A stretch of 64,000 nt of DNA from Oscillospiraceae bacterium. Lineage in GTDB: Bacteria > Bacillota > Clostridia > Oscillospirales > Ruminococcaceae. Location: contig JAGAKZ010000017.1 of NCBI GenBank assembly GCA_017848115.1, positions 1-64,000 of the forward strand, given 5' to 3'. The translations under genes and the position numbers were made by a program. The notes under the pieces are model-generated. The model was not told where the DNA came from, ran no database searches, and saw only the letters and a program-made list of their open reading frames with translations. Below are positions 32,476-42,900 of the stretch, one piece after another; position 1 is the stretch's first letter, and every line of letters begins with the position of its first letter.

Positions 32476-32504
32476 ATTATAATATATTTTTTCTTAATTG
32501 TATA
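32476..32504 (-). promoter_or_regulatory. Promoter of GH9 copies 2 and 1
   Basis: Minus strand TATACA (32499-32504), 17-base spacer, TATAAT (32476-32481), leaving a leader of about 110 bases. Confidence 0.5.
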
Positions 32505-32524
32505 GTATTTTTTGAATTAAATAG

Positions 32525-32559
32525 AAAAAAATCCTCTAACCGAAGTCAGAGGATTTTTC
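32525..32559 (-). terminator. Terminator of GH9 copy 3
   Basis: AAATCCTCT and AGAGGATTT pair around a 10-base loop, followed by TTTTTTTCTATTT on the minus strand. It separates copy 3 from the copy 2-copy 1 unit. Confidence 0.85.
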
Positions 32560-32592
32560 TATATTAATTTATAAGTAATAACTTAATAAATA

Positions 32593-35500
32593 TTACTGTG
32601 GACCAAGAATTACTGGATCCTGGCAGATGTACTGCTTATAGTGAGCAAGGTCTGCGAGGTTTACGCTACCGTCACCGTTTACGTCAGCTGCCTTGAGCAA
32701 GTTACCTGAGAGTGTCTTGTCATTCATGAGATAGAGGCTGAGGATAGTAAGGTCTGAAAGGTCTGTTTCCTTATCTTCGTTAAGGTCACCATAGATTATA
32801 CCGTCAACAGGAGTTGATGGTGTGCTTGATGACGGAGGATCAATTGGATCAATTGGACCCGGAACTTCATTAGCACCTGCAGCTTCATCCTGAAGGAATG
32901 AAACCATCCATGCAAGTGGAGCGTTCCAGTTGATTGTAACTTCGTTTGTTGACCAAGCTTCGATTGAGTCAACGAAACATCTCTGTGATGGATTACCCTT
33001 CTTACCAGGAACAAATCCGAGAGCTCTTACATATGGATCCTGAAGACCTGCGTTAGGACCGCCTGAGAGGATTCCGTCCGGAGCTTCTGGGAGAGTCTTA
33101 TCGAGTTCTTTTGACCAGTATCTGTGGTGTGGGCTTGTTTCATAGTATGAACCGTAACCTGTGATGAATGAGAAGTTAAGTGGGTTTGTACCGAGGAGAT
33201 AGTCCATAGCAGTTGTTACACCGTTCATGTACTTAATGTCTCCTGTAAGGTCATAAGCATATGCCATTACCATAGCATTGTTGATAACCATTGAGTTTGA
33301 ACCCCATTCATAACCTTTGATTATGATTGATGGATCAAGGTTGTTAGGATCATTGTATCCAGGACCGTCATACTTGTATGGGAGACCGTAACCCTGTTCT
33401 TCTTCTGTCTTGATGTAATCATCAGCAGCAGCCTTGATTGAAGCTTCGAGTGTTGAAACTTCTGTAGCTGAAAGGAGATCCTTATGGAGAGCAAGAGTCA
33501 TAGAACCTGCAGAAGCAGTATTTCCCCAGTTGAATGTTGTATATGAACCTTCACCACTTGCGTTTTCACCACCAGTGATTCTTGTTGTTACCTTAAATGC
33601 ATTTGAGTATTCAGCAACCTTGTTATAGTATTCGTCAGCAGCTGAGTCGCCGAGCTTCTTAGCTGATACGAAGATTTCACAAGCTGCCCAGTAAGCGTCG
33701 TCTCTTACTTCGTTATCTCCGTAAGGACCGCCGCCCTTTGCCTGCCACATAGGAGCATAGAGTGAATCTTCTCTGATTTCTTCCTTAGAGCAAGGACAAT
33801 CGAGGTCTGGGTGTGTTGTTTCTGTCAGATCAGCCGGATAGTAGTTCTTTTCGTAAGCAGCATAAGCATTCTTAGCTTCTTCGAGGTAGAAAGCTGCCTT
33901 AGTATCATCATATGGTTCCCAGAGTCTTGCAGCCTGAGCAGCACATGCAGCATAGTTAAGTGTAGCTGCAAACGTCGGAGGTTTTACAATACGTACTGTT
34001 CCCCATTCTTTTTCGTAGTCATATGGTCTTGTTGCAAGTCCTGTCCACTTGTGGTCATGAAGCTTGTGATATACCATGCCGGCATATTTGCCCCATGTTG
34101 GTTCATCAGCCTTAACAACCATGCTTGTCATCCAGTCAAGTTCTACAGCTGCTTCATCGAGAACGTCCGGAATCTTGTTGCCTGCTTCAGGAACTACTAC
34201 TGTACCTGAACCATCAGCAAACTTTTCACCGTTATCTTTAAGAGTTGCTCTTTCGAACATGTTCTGGAGTGTCCATACAGCAATACCGCCGTTTACAACG
34301 TATTTACCGTGGTCACCGGCATCGTACCAACCACCGTTTGAAGTGATTTTTGAAGATGCATATGTACCTGTAGCTTCATCAGTGCTTGCATACTCGTTCT
34401 TCCAGATCTTCTGTACAGAAGCTGTATCTGTCTTATGACCGCCTTCGTGAGCAAGACCAGCCTTATCACCTGATGTGATATACTTTTCTTCAATATCAAT
34501 ACCTGAACGGTTCTGATAGAAGTAGTTTACTGCGTTTGTAAGCATATTGTGGCTGTCATCAGAATAAATGTCATTGCCGATTTCGAAATCGAATGATCTC
34601 CAGTCGCCTACCTTGATGTAGTACTTACCAGGTGTATTGAATTCTGAGAAATCAAGTTTGTATACTGTATCGTTAGAGTCAGCATCCTTGATAGCTGAAC
34701 CTGATGTTCCTGAGAACTTTACAGCACCTGTGCTTGCATCGCAAACATCAAAGTCATATGAGCTCTTTGTAAGGTCGATAGATGATGCACCGTAAAGGAT
34801 ATCACCCTTGTTATCGCCGAGAACAGCTACTTTCTTGAGGTTTGGATAGTAACCGAGCTGGTTTACTGAAATGTAGTTTACAAGCTTTTTGCCCGGAGCA
34901 TACTTATCAGGATCAACGTATGCAGAATAGTCACGGTTTACAGCACCGTATGATTCTGTAGGATCTGCGTTACATTCTTCACATGTGTTACATACGATCG
35001 ACATATCGTCAAACCAGATTTCGTCTCCGTCCTTAGCATTACCTTCGTACTTAGTACCCTTTGCATAGTGGAATGCCCATTCAACAGCTTCGAGATCCTT
35101 AGTAGGTGTGAATTCACCTGTGATCGTCTGCCATTCAGTAGTAAGAACTGCTGCCTTACCCCACTGACCGCCCATATGAAAACCATTCTCCATCTTGTCA
35201 ACATTTACTACGCAGTATTCTTCGTCACCCTTGATGTTACCGATCTTTGAGCAAAGTTCAAGACCGCTTCTGTTAGCCTTAGCCTTGAAAGTAACTGTAT
35301 ACTTGTGATTAGCTTTCAAGTTAATATTTCTGTGTCTTACCTGGAGATCCCACTTTTCCTTGGCAGCACCTTCAGCTTTAAGGATCATTACGTGGAATGC
35401 ACCGTCTTCGATTGCGAAGTTCTGCTTTGCAGGGCTTGATTCACATGTGTGCCATGGAAGAGCCTTATACTCAAAGCTTGTTTCGCCGAGTACTTCACCT

Positions 35501-35595
35501 GCAGAAACGCTCATTGAAGGTGCTGCTACTGCACCAGCGAGTAATGTAACTGCTGCTAATGTCGCCATAACTTTTCTAAGTTTTCTACTTGACAT
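32593..35595 (-). CDS. GH9 cellulase with CBM4-like module and dockerin, copy 3 (signatures intact)
   Basis: This 1000-residue protein starts at 35595, with AGGAGG 9 bases upstream. The layout is signal peptide, CBM4/9-like module (about 35-200), CelD_N Ig-like domain, GH9 barrel, Pro/Ser linker (PIDPIDPPSSSTPSTP) and dockerin (DLNEDKETDLSD, DVNGDGSVNLAD). The Asp pair GGWYDAGDHGKYVVNGG, the His motif SPHHRYW and the full signature FVDSIEAWSTNEVTINWNA with the proton-donor Glu are all present, so this is a competent endo- or processive glucanase. Codon choice (AAG, GGT, CTT/TAC-rich, few rare codons) resembles the glycolytic genes next door and differs from copies 1 and 2, which suggests high expression. 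Confidence 0.93.
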   Translation of the reverse strand: MSSRKLRKVMATLAAVTLLAGAVAAPSMSVSAGEVLGETSFEYKALPWHTCESSPAKQNFAIEDGAFHVMILKAEGAAKEKWDLQVRHRNINLKANHKYTVTFKAKANRSGLELCSKIGNIKGDEEYCVVNVDKMENGFHMGGQWGKAAVLTTEWQTITGEFTPTKDLEAVEWAFHYAKGTKYEGNAKDGDEIWFDDMSIVCNTCEECNADPTESYGAVNRDYSAYVDPDKYAPGKKLVNYISVNQLGYYPNLKKVAVLGDNKGDILYGASSIDLTKSSYDFDVCDASTGAVKFSGTSGSAIKDADSNDTVYKLDFSEFNTPGKYYIKVGDWRSFDFEIGNDIYSDDSHNMLTNAVNYFYQNRSGIDIEEKYITSGDKAGLAHEGGHKTDTASVQKIWKNEYASTDEATGTYASSKITSNGGWYDAGDHGKYVVNGGIAVWTLQNMFERATLKDNGEKFADGSGTVVVPEAGNKIPDVLDEAAVELDWMTSMVVKADEPTWGKYAGMVYHKLHDHKWTGLATRPYDYEKEWGTVRIVKPPTFAATLNYAACAAQAARLWEPYDDTKAAFYLEEAKNAYAAYEKNYYPADLTETTHPDLDCPCSKEEIREDSLYAPMWQAKGGGPYGDNEVRDDAYWAACEIFVSAKKLGDSAADEYYNKVAEYSNAFKVTTRITGGENASGEGSYTTFNWGNTASAGSMTLALHKDLLSATEVSTLEASIKAAADDYIKTEEEQGYGLPYKYDGPGYNDPNNLDPSIIIKGYEWGSNSMVINNAMVMAYAYDLTGDIKYMNGVTTAMDYLLGTNPLNFSFITGYGSYYETSPHHRYWSKELDKTLPEAPDGILSGGPNAGLQDPYVRALGFVPGKKGNPSQRCFVDSIEAWSTNEVTINWNAPLAWMVSFLQDEAAGANEVPGPIDPIDPPSSSTPSTPVDGIIYGDLNEDKETDLSDLTILSLYLMNDKTLSGNLLKAADVNGDGSVNLADLAHYKQYICQDPVILGPQ

Positions 35596-35804
35596 CGTCT
35601 TTTTCCTCCTAATTTTCAACTTAATCATCTTAAGTATGTTTAATAAAATACCTGATCACCGATAAGAAATAAGAACTTTAATTTTTTTTATTAAATCAAA
35701 GTCTGTTTCGCCCTCACCGGTCAACCTTTACCAGTCAAAATAAGCCGGAACAAAAAACATGTGGATAATTGTCATGTTTAATATCCAACTCACCCACTGC
35801 TATT
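35596..35804 (-). other. Long 5' leader of GH9 copy 3
   Basis: About 200 transcribed bases separate the promoter from the start codon. A GC-richer patch at about 35700-35745 contains the short dyad ACTGGTAAAGG-TTGACCGGT, which could fold. No known riboswitch consensus was recognised. Confidence 0.4.
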
Positions 35805-35833
35805 ATTATAATATTTTTTCTAAACAAAGTAAA
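35805..35833 (-). promoter_or_regulatory. Promoter of GH9 copy 3
   Basis: Minus strand TTTACT (35828-35833), 17-base spacer, TATAAT (35805-35810). Confidence 0.65.
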
Positions 35834-35984
35834 GGGTTTTTGAAAACTTTGTTAATGGTTCTAGTAACACGGTTATTTTTTTGTGCAACTAAGATAAAAT
35901 TGTAGCATAAAATTCTATAATTTTAATAGATTATATCCGACAAATTAAAACTTAATACCTTTATTATTTATAAAATATAAATTA
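35834..35984. other. AT-rich intergenic region with no gene
   Basis: Very AT-rich, no ORF with a ribosome site. It lies between the gpmI terminator and the GH9 copy 3 promoter. Confidence 0.5.
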
Positions 35985-36038
35985 AAGCAAAAAAACAAAA
36001 ACAACGCATGAAATCATACTTAAAATCCATACGTTGTT
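35985..36038 (-). terminator. Terminator of gpmI
   Basis: On the minus strand ACAACG...CGTTGT form a stem with a long, partly paired loop, followed by TTTTTGTTTTTTTGC. Confidence 0.65.
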
Positions 36039-36058
36039 TATGTTAATTGTATATTAAA

Positions 36059-37576
36059 TTATTTTTTTATAAGTGACTTACCTGTCATTTCTTCAGGCTG
36101 AGGAAGTCCGAGAAGTTCAAGCATTGTCGGAGCGAGGTCGGCGAGAACGCCTTCTTCGAGTTTAAAGCTTTCATCTGCACCGATCATGATAAGCGGAACA
36201 GGATTTGTTGTATGAGCTGTAAACGGTGAACCGTCCTTTTCATACATCTGGTCTGCATTACCGTGGTCAGCTGTAACAAGAGCAACGCCACCCTTTGCAA
36301 GTATAGCGTCAACTGTTTTGCCAAGGCATTCGTCAACTGCTTCAACTGCCTTCTGCGCTGCATCAAAGATACCTGTATGACCAACCATGTCGCAGTTAGC
36401 ATAGTTAAGAATGATAACATCATACTTGTCGCTGTTTATACATTCAACAACCTTGTCGCAAACGAGCGGAGCGCTCATTTCAGGCTGAAGGTCATATGTT
36501 GCTACTGCAGGTGACTTGATAAGTTCTCTGTCCTCATTTTTATAAGGAGCTTCAACACCGCCGTTAAAGAAGAATGTAACGTGAGCATATTTTTCTGTTT
36601 CAGCAATTCTGAGCTGTGTAAGGCCCTTGTCTGAAATGTACTGTCCAAATGTATTTGTAAGTGACTGTGGCTTGAAAGCAACATTTACATTTGGCATAGT
36701 TGCATCATACTGTGTAAAGCATACGAAATAAAGCGGGAACATTTCTCTTGCAAAACCTTCAAACTGAGGATCTACAAATGTTCTTGTTATTTCTCTTGCT
36801 CTGTCAGGACGGAAGTTGAAGAATACAACGCTGTCATTTGCACCTATTGTGCCTTCCTTGCAAACTACTGACGGAACAACAAATTCGTCTGTTACGCCTT
36901 CTGCGTATGACTTTGCCATAACATCACACGGATCAGAGTTAAAGTTTCCTTCACCCTTTACCATTGCAGAATATGCTTTTTCAACACGATCCCAGCGGTT
37001 ATCTCTGTCCATTGCATAGTAACGACCGCTTATTGTTGCTATCTTACCTACGCCGATCTTCTTCATTTCTTCGCAGAGTTCTTCTACAAAGTCTTTACCG
37101 CTTGAAGGAGGAACGTCTCTTCCGTCCATAAAGCAGTGAACATATACTTTTTCAAGACCTGCTTTTTTAGCAAGTTCAAGAAGACCGTAGAGATGTGTGT
37201 GATGGCTGTGAACACCACCGCTTGAGAGAAGTCCCATGAAGTGAAGTGATGAACCGTTTTTCTTACAGTTTTCAACAGCTTCTGTAAATGCTTCGTTTGT
37301 GAAGAAGTCACCGTCAGAAATAGACTTTGTTATTCTTGTAAGTTCCTGATATACTATTCTTCCGGCACCGATATTTGTATGACCAACTTCGGAGTTGCCC
37401 ATCTGACCGTCAGGAAGACCTACGTTCATTCCGCTTGCACCGATAAGTGTGTTTGGATATTTGCTCATATACTTATCAATGTTAGGTGTGTTTGCTGCCT
37501 TAACAGCATTTCCGTATTCTTCGGAGTTGTATCCGAAACCATCAAGTATCAATAATGCTACGGGTTTTTTACTCAT
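36059..37576 (-). CDS. gpmI: 2,3-bisphosphoglycerate-independent phosphoglycerate mutase
   Basis: This 505-residue protein is full length for iPGM. The alkaline-phosphatase-type metal sites appear as LLILDGFG (Asp), [14 protein letters not shown] with the catalytic Ser, [21 protein letters not shown] and VTADHGNAD. It interconverts 3- and 2-phosphoglycerate using Mn2+. It is the third gene of pgk-tpiA-gpmI, 74 bases after tpiA. Strong codon bias fits high expression. Confidence 0.97.
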   Translation of the reverse strand: MSKKPVALLILDGFGYNSEEYGNAVKAANTPNIDKYMSKYPNTLIGASGMNVGLPDGQMGNSEVGHTNIGAGRIVYQELTRITKSISDGDFFTNEAFTEAVENCKKNGSSLHFMGLLSSGGVHSHHTHLYGLLELAKKAGLEKVYVHCFMDGRDVPPSSGKDFVEELCEEMKKIGVGKIATISGRYYAMDRDNRWDRVEKAYSAMVKGEGNFNSDPCDVMAKSYAEGVTDEFVVPSVVCKEGTIGANDSVVFFNFRPDRAREITRTFVDPQFEGFAREMFPLYFVCFTQYDATMPNVNVAFKPQSLTNTFGQYISDKGLTQLRIAETEKYAHVTFFFNGGVEAPYKNEDRELIKSPAVATYDLQPEMSAPLVCDKVVECINSDKYDVIILNYANCDMVGHTGIFDAAQKAVEAVDECLGKTVDAILAKGGVALVTADHGNADQMYEKDGSPFTAHTTNPVPLIMIGADESFKLEEGVLADLAPTMLELLGLPQPEEMTGKSLIKK

Positions 37577-37650
37577 TATATTATACCTTTCTATTACGTT
37601 GTAATGATCTGATAAGTTTTACGCTTGTGTGATCTTTATAAAAAAATCAA

Positions 37651-38418
37651 TTATTTTGAAGCTTCTTCAAGAAGAACTGCAAACTTTTCAGCTACGAGTG
37701 ATGCACCACCGATAAGTCCGCCGTCTACGTCAGGCTGTGCAAGAAGTTCAGCAGCGTTGTTTTCGTTCATTGAACCGCCGTACTGAATTGTCATAGCGTC
37801 AGCTGTTGCCTGGTCGTAAAGCTTAGCTACTGTCTGACGGATAAATGCACATACTTCATTTGCCTGAGCAGATGTAGCTGTTTTACCTGTACCGATAGCC
37901 CATACAGGTTCATAAGCGATAACAACGTTTGCGATCTGTTCCTTTGTAAGACCCATAAGAGCGATCTTTGTCTGGAGAGCAACGATTTCTTCTGTGATAC
38001 CCTGTTCACGTTCTTCGAGCATTTCGCCAACGCAGAGGATAACTTTAAGACCAGCTTCAAGAGCAGCCTTTGTTCTCTTGTTTACTGTGATATCAGTTTC
38101 ACCGAAGTACTGTCTTCTTTCGCTGTGACCGATGATTACATATTCAACGCCCATTTCTGTGAGCATATCAGCAGAGATCTCACCTGTGAAAGCACCGCTC
38201 TTTTCAAAGTGGCAGTTTTCAGCGCCAACCTTGATGTTTGTACCCTGTGTAAGAGCAATAGCTGTTTCGAGATTTGTATAAGGAACGCAGATAACAACAC
38301 CGCATGATGCCTTTTCAGCATATGGTACAAGTGCTTCGATAAGAGCCTTTGCTTCAGGTCTTGTCTTGTTCATTTTCCAGTTACCTGCTATTATAGCCTG
38401 TCTTAATGCTTTGTTCAT
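37651..38418 (-). CDS. tpiA: Triosephosphate isomerase
   Basis: This 255-residue TIM barrel has the substrate Asn-Lys GNWKMNK, electrophilic His in IIGHSERR, catalytic Glu in AYEPVWAIGTGKTAT, and phosphate-binding YGGSMNENNA and GGLIGGASL. It interconverts dihydroxyacetone phosphate and glyceraldehyde 3-phosphate. AAGGAG precedes the ATG. It sits between pgk and gpmI. Confidence 0.98.
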   Translation of the reverse strand: MNKALRQAIIAGNWKMNKTRPEAKALIEALVPYAEKASCGVVICVPYTNLETAIALTQGTNIKVGAENCHFEKSGAFTGEISADMLTEMGVEYVIIGHSERRQYFGETDITVNKRTKAALEAGLKVILCVGEMLEEREQGITEEIVALQTKIALMGLTKEQIANVVIAYEPVWAIGTGKTATSAQANEVCAFIRQTVAKLYDQATADAMTIQYGGSMNENNAAELLAQPDVDGGLIGGASLVAEKFAVLLEEASK

Positions 38419-38460
38419 AAAAAAATACTCCTTTTGTATATGTTATATTTTACATACTAT

Positions 38461-38482
38461 AAGGCGGAGTCTCCCCCGCCTT
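38461..38482 (-). terminator. Hairpin between pgk and tpiA
   Basis: AAGGCGG and CCGCCTT pair around an 8-base loop. There is no U-tract, so a processing or partial-attenuation site that sets the pgk/tpiA ratio is more likely than a full stop. Confidence 0.55.
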
Positions 38483-38496
38483 ATTTAATTTATTAA

Positions 38497-39717
38497 TTAC
38501 TTTTCAGCGATTACAGCTACACCAGGAAGAACCTTACCTTCGAGGTATTCAAGTGAAGCACCGCCACCTGTTGAGATGTGGCTCATCTTGTCAGCAAAAC
38601 CGAGCTGCATAACTGCTGCTGCAGAGTCACCGCCACCGATGATCGTTGTAGCGTCTGTTTCAGCAAGAGCCTTAGCTACAGCGATAGTACCCTTTGCAAG
38701 TGTTGGGTTTTCAAATACACCCATAGGTCCGTTCCATACAACTGTCTTAGCAGTCTTGCAAGCGTCAGCAAAGAGAGCCTGTGTCTTTTCACCGATATCA
38801 AGACCCATCTTGTCAGCAGGAAGGTTATCTGAAGCCATTGTTTCAACACTGATCTCAGCGTCGATTGGATCAGGGAATGCAGATGCTACTACTGTATCGA
38901 TAGGGAGAAGAAGCTTCTTGCCGTTTTCTTCAGCCTTCTTGAGCATATCCTTGCAGTAGTCGATCTTTTCGTCATCAACGAGTGATGTACCTACTTCGTA
39001 ACCCTTAGCCTTGAGGAATGTGTATGCCATACCGCCACCGATGATAAGTGTATCGCACTTTTCGATGAGGTTTGAGATAACGTTGAGCTTGTCAGCAACC
39101 TTAGCGCCACCGAGGATAGCAACGAATGGTCTTTCAGGAACTTCAACAGCATTTCCGAGGTACTGGATCTCCTTCTGCATGAGGTAACCTACTGCTGTTT
39201 CCTTAACAAAATTTGTAACGCCTGCTGTTGAAGCATGAGCACGGTGTGCAGAACCGAAAGCGTCCATAACAAATACTTCGCCGTCAACGAGCTCGGCAAG
39301 CTCCTTGGAGAAACCTTCACCGTTCTTTGTTTCATCTGCGCCACGGAATCTTGTGTTTTCGAGAACAACGATCTCGCCGTCTGCCATTTCAGCAACAGCC
39401 TTCTTTGCGTTGTCGCCTACTACTGTATCATCAGCAGCAAAAACAACCTTTGTATTTACGAGCTCAGCAAGTCTTGCAGCAGCGGGAGCAAGTGAGAACT
39501 TTGCCTCAGGACCGTTCTTTGGCTTTCCGAGGTGTGAACACAAAACAACCTTTGCACCATTTTCAACGAGCTTGTTGATTGTGGGAAGAGCTGCCTGAAT
39601 TCTGTTATCATTTGTGATAACTCCATCTTTGAGCGGAACATTGAAGTCTACTCTTACAAGTACCTTTCTGCCCTTAACACTAACGTCTTCTACTGTAACT
39701 TTGTTTAAACCTGCCAT
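38497..39717 (-). CDS. pgk: Phosphoglycerate kinase
   Basis: This 406-residue protein starts at 39717 (AGGAAG upstream; the in-frame TTG at 39735 lies on the ribosome site). Motifs are [52 protein letters not shown]-binding [17 protein letters not shown] and GGGDSAAAV. It makes ATP from 1,3-bisphosphoglycerate. First gene of the glycolytic cluster; codon use is strongly biased. Confidence 0.98.
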   Translation of the reverse strand: MAGLNKVTVEDVSVKGRKVLVRVDFNVPLKDGVITNDNRIQAALPTINKLVENGAKVVLCSHLGKPKNGPEAKFSLAPAAARLAELVNTKVVFAADDTVVGDNAKKAVAEMADGEIVVLENTRFRGADETKNGEGFSKELAELVDGEVFVMDAFGSAHRAHASTAGVTNFVKETAVGYLMQKEIQYLGNAVEVPERPFVAILGGAKVADKLNVISNLIEKCDTLIIGGGMAYTFLKAKGYEVGTSLVDDEKIDYCKDMLKKAEENGKKLLLPIDTVVASAFPDPIDAEISVETMASDNLPADKMGLDIGEKTQALFADACKTAKTVVWNGPMGVFENPTLAKGTIAVAKALAETDATTIIGGGDSAAAVMQLGFADKMSHISTGGGASLEYLEGKVLPGVAVIAEK

Positions 39718-39883
39718 TATTTTACTTCCTTTCAAATCAACTGATTTTCAATTAGTTGTCTTTGATTTAACAACTATACATTTCTATTTTATAATATTTT
39801 GCTCTGTTTTACAAGTCTTATTTCATATTTTTTTTAATTTTTTTGGTTTGATAATGCAAGACCGTTAAAACGCACGAAAACTA

Positions 39884-39912
39884 TTGATTTTTATAAGAAA
39901 TCATGTTAAAAT
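39884..39912 (+). promoter_or_regulatory. Promoter of the dockerin protease gene
   Basis: TTGATT (39884-39889), 17-base spacer, TAAAAT (39907-39912), 47 bases upstream of the likely start. Confidence 0.55.
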
Positions 39913-39959
39913 TTAATATAAATAAAAATAATAATTCAGATTGAAAAGGTATGAATAAT

Positions 39960-42900
39960 ATGAATAAAAAGAAAATACTGGCAAAAATATTATCATTTTC
40001 TATACTTGCAAATCTATATCCATATACCAACATCATGACAACAAACAATATACGTGCTGAAAACACTGAAAAATTTCTCGCTTTTTCCGAATGCACAAAT
40101 GGTGATGCTGTACTTTCTAAAACAGCTACGGAAAATACTTTTCCTCAGAAGTACGATCTTCGTGAATACGGACTTGTTTCTCCGGTAAAAAACCAGGGAA
40201 ACTATGGCACTTGCTGGGCTTTTTCTGCTCTTGCCAGCATAGAAACATCGCTTATAAAAAATTTTCCGAATATTGATCTTTCAGAACTTCATCTGTCGTA
40301 TTTTACTTTTTCGGGCGGCGACAATCTTGATCCTGTAAACAGCAACGCCTTTTCCGATGCAGGAGGACACACATCTATTTCCACTTCAACACTCGTTCAG
40401 GGAATAGGTCCTGTGAGCGAGAGTGTTTTGCCATATGATACTTTACCTGAAACAATAAATGATTCCATAAAGCATAACAAAGAATACCTGATTTCTGATT
40501 CATATATGCTCAATGCTTACAGCAAACAAAAAGTATACGCTGATGATACACTTAATTTTTCCGAAAATCAGATAAAAGAAATGCTCATGCAAAAAAATGC
40601 TGTTTCTATAAATTTTAAGTTTGAAAACTCCTACAATGAAAAAACACAGGCTCAGTATATGCCATCTTACTCAACGCCAAACCATGCAGTTACTATCATT
40701 GGCTGGGATGATAATTTCAGCCGTGAAAATTTTCTTACCACTCCCGAACGTGACGGTGCATGGCTTGTTAAAAACAGTTGGGGAACACAATGGGGAGATA
40801 ACGGATTTTTCTGGATCTCATACTGTGACCGGTCAATTACTGATACAAACTGCATCCGTGCTATGCCGGCAAATACATACTCATCCGTATATCAGCATGA
40901 CACCCTCGCCATGACCGCATCAGTTACAGCAAATAACGAGGAACGCAATACAGCATATATGGCAAATATATTTACGGCACAAAAAGATGAAGTAATCACA
41001 TACGCAGGACTATATACAACGGATAACAATGCAGAATATGAAATAACTATCTATACAGGTCTGACAGATGAAACTTCACCTGTTTCGGGGCAGAAAAGTG
41101 ATATTACTTCAGGAACAGAAGAGTTTGCAGGATACCACACGATAAAACTTGATAAACCAGTTGCAGTAAAAAAAGGAGAAAAATTTTCTATAGTAGCAAA
41201 GCTTACAAATCCTGAACATCTCTATCCTATACCTGTTGAATCATGTGTTATACTGTGTGAAAACAAAATATCAATGAATGCTTCGGATATTTCCAAAAGT
41301 AAGATTTCATCGTCATCAGACTACGGTGAAAGTTTTATAAGCTCAAACGGTACAAGATGGACCGATACAAAAGGAATGAAAATAGAACAGGCATATGAAA
41401 ATATTTCACTTCCTGATACAAACGTGGTTTATTATATAGGCAACGTATGTCTGAAAGCTTTTGGAGATGATACTGATAAAATATTTTTCTCGCAGGACAG
41501 CGAAGAAGTCGCTCTCGGTTCAAAAACAGAACTTTCATCGGTAGATACAGGCAATATATACTACACCACGGATGGCAGCATTCCTGACGAAAACAGTTGT
41601 ATATATACAGAACCAATCACAATAACAGATGATATGACTATAAATGCCGCAGTAATAGAAAACGGCACCACAGGAAAAATATACAGCAAACACTACACTC
41701 AGGCACAAGCTGTATTATCATCACTTACCATAAACGGCACACTTGCAGAACTTACGACAAACGGAAATACAAATACAGAACTGTCATATGTACTTGAAGG
41801 TGTTTCCGACTACGTTACCCTTCTCCCTGTCGGATGCTGCACCATAGAAATAAACGGAAAAAAAATCATTTCCGGACACAAAAGTGAAAATATCATGATC
41901 TCACCCGGATACAATGAAATCATGATACGCTGTACCGAAGAAGGAAAAAAGACAACCGAATACAAACTAAATGTATTTAAAAACTACGCATCTGTAGATT
42001 ATTTTAATGAAACAATTCATTTTGATGAAACAATAACTACCGTCAGATCAGAGGACGGACATATTTTCAAAGACAATGAAAATATATCCGATTATTTCGG
42101 TAAAGAGCTTACTGTAACCACAAATGGAAAAACTACTCCTCTTGTGATTTCGGAAAAAATCAATCTTGATACGGAACTCGCCAACGCCAGGATCTCAAAC
42201 TCTTCTGAACTTATAACGATGATTTTTTCTGTATCAAGTAAAATGATGTTTAGTGCGTCACCCGATATGAGCGATGCACAGAGTATTTCTGAGAGAAGAT
42301 ATACTATCTTGTCCGAAAATTTCTTTAAAATTTATCCGGACTACGACACAGATCTTTATTTTCAGATACCTGCAACCGAAAACTCACCTGAGAGTACGAT
42401 ATTTCATATTACAGTTCCGCCAAGACCGACTATTCCCGATGAATTTGTAAAGATAGATATAAAAGATGAAAACACTCTGTCATTTACAATTGAAAACGCA
42501 GAAGCACTCAAGGCCGAATACAAAATAGAACTCAAAACATCAAATGAAACAAGATATACAACAGAAATTGAATCAGCTGAAAAATGTACTGAAGACACCA
42601 CTGTGATAACTGACCTTCTTTCAGGCGAAACATATGTTTTATATGTACACTGCAAAGATTTTGAAACTTCTTTTTCACCGTATGTCAAATGCATAGAAAT
42701 AACTATGCCCGGAAAAAAAGAAATGTGTTCATTTAATTTTGAACTTGAAACTATCATATTCAACGAAAATGATTATACAGTAACGGCTCATGACAACACT
42801 GTACTAAACAGTTATGACTGTATTTCGGACTATATCGGAACATACATCACAATAACCGATAAAAGCGGAAATCAGATATCACAGCTTATTCCTCCCAGAC

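Noticed and set aside
35596-35804. Riboswitch in the GH9 copy 3 leader
   Set aside because: No match to the cyclic-di-GMP, preQ1, SAM or other consensus cores that I know; only weak folding is visible.
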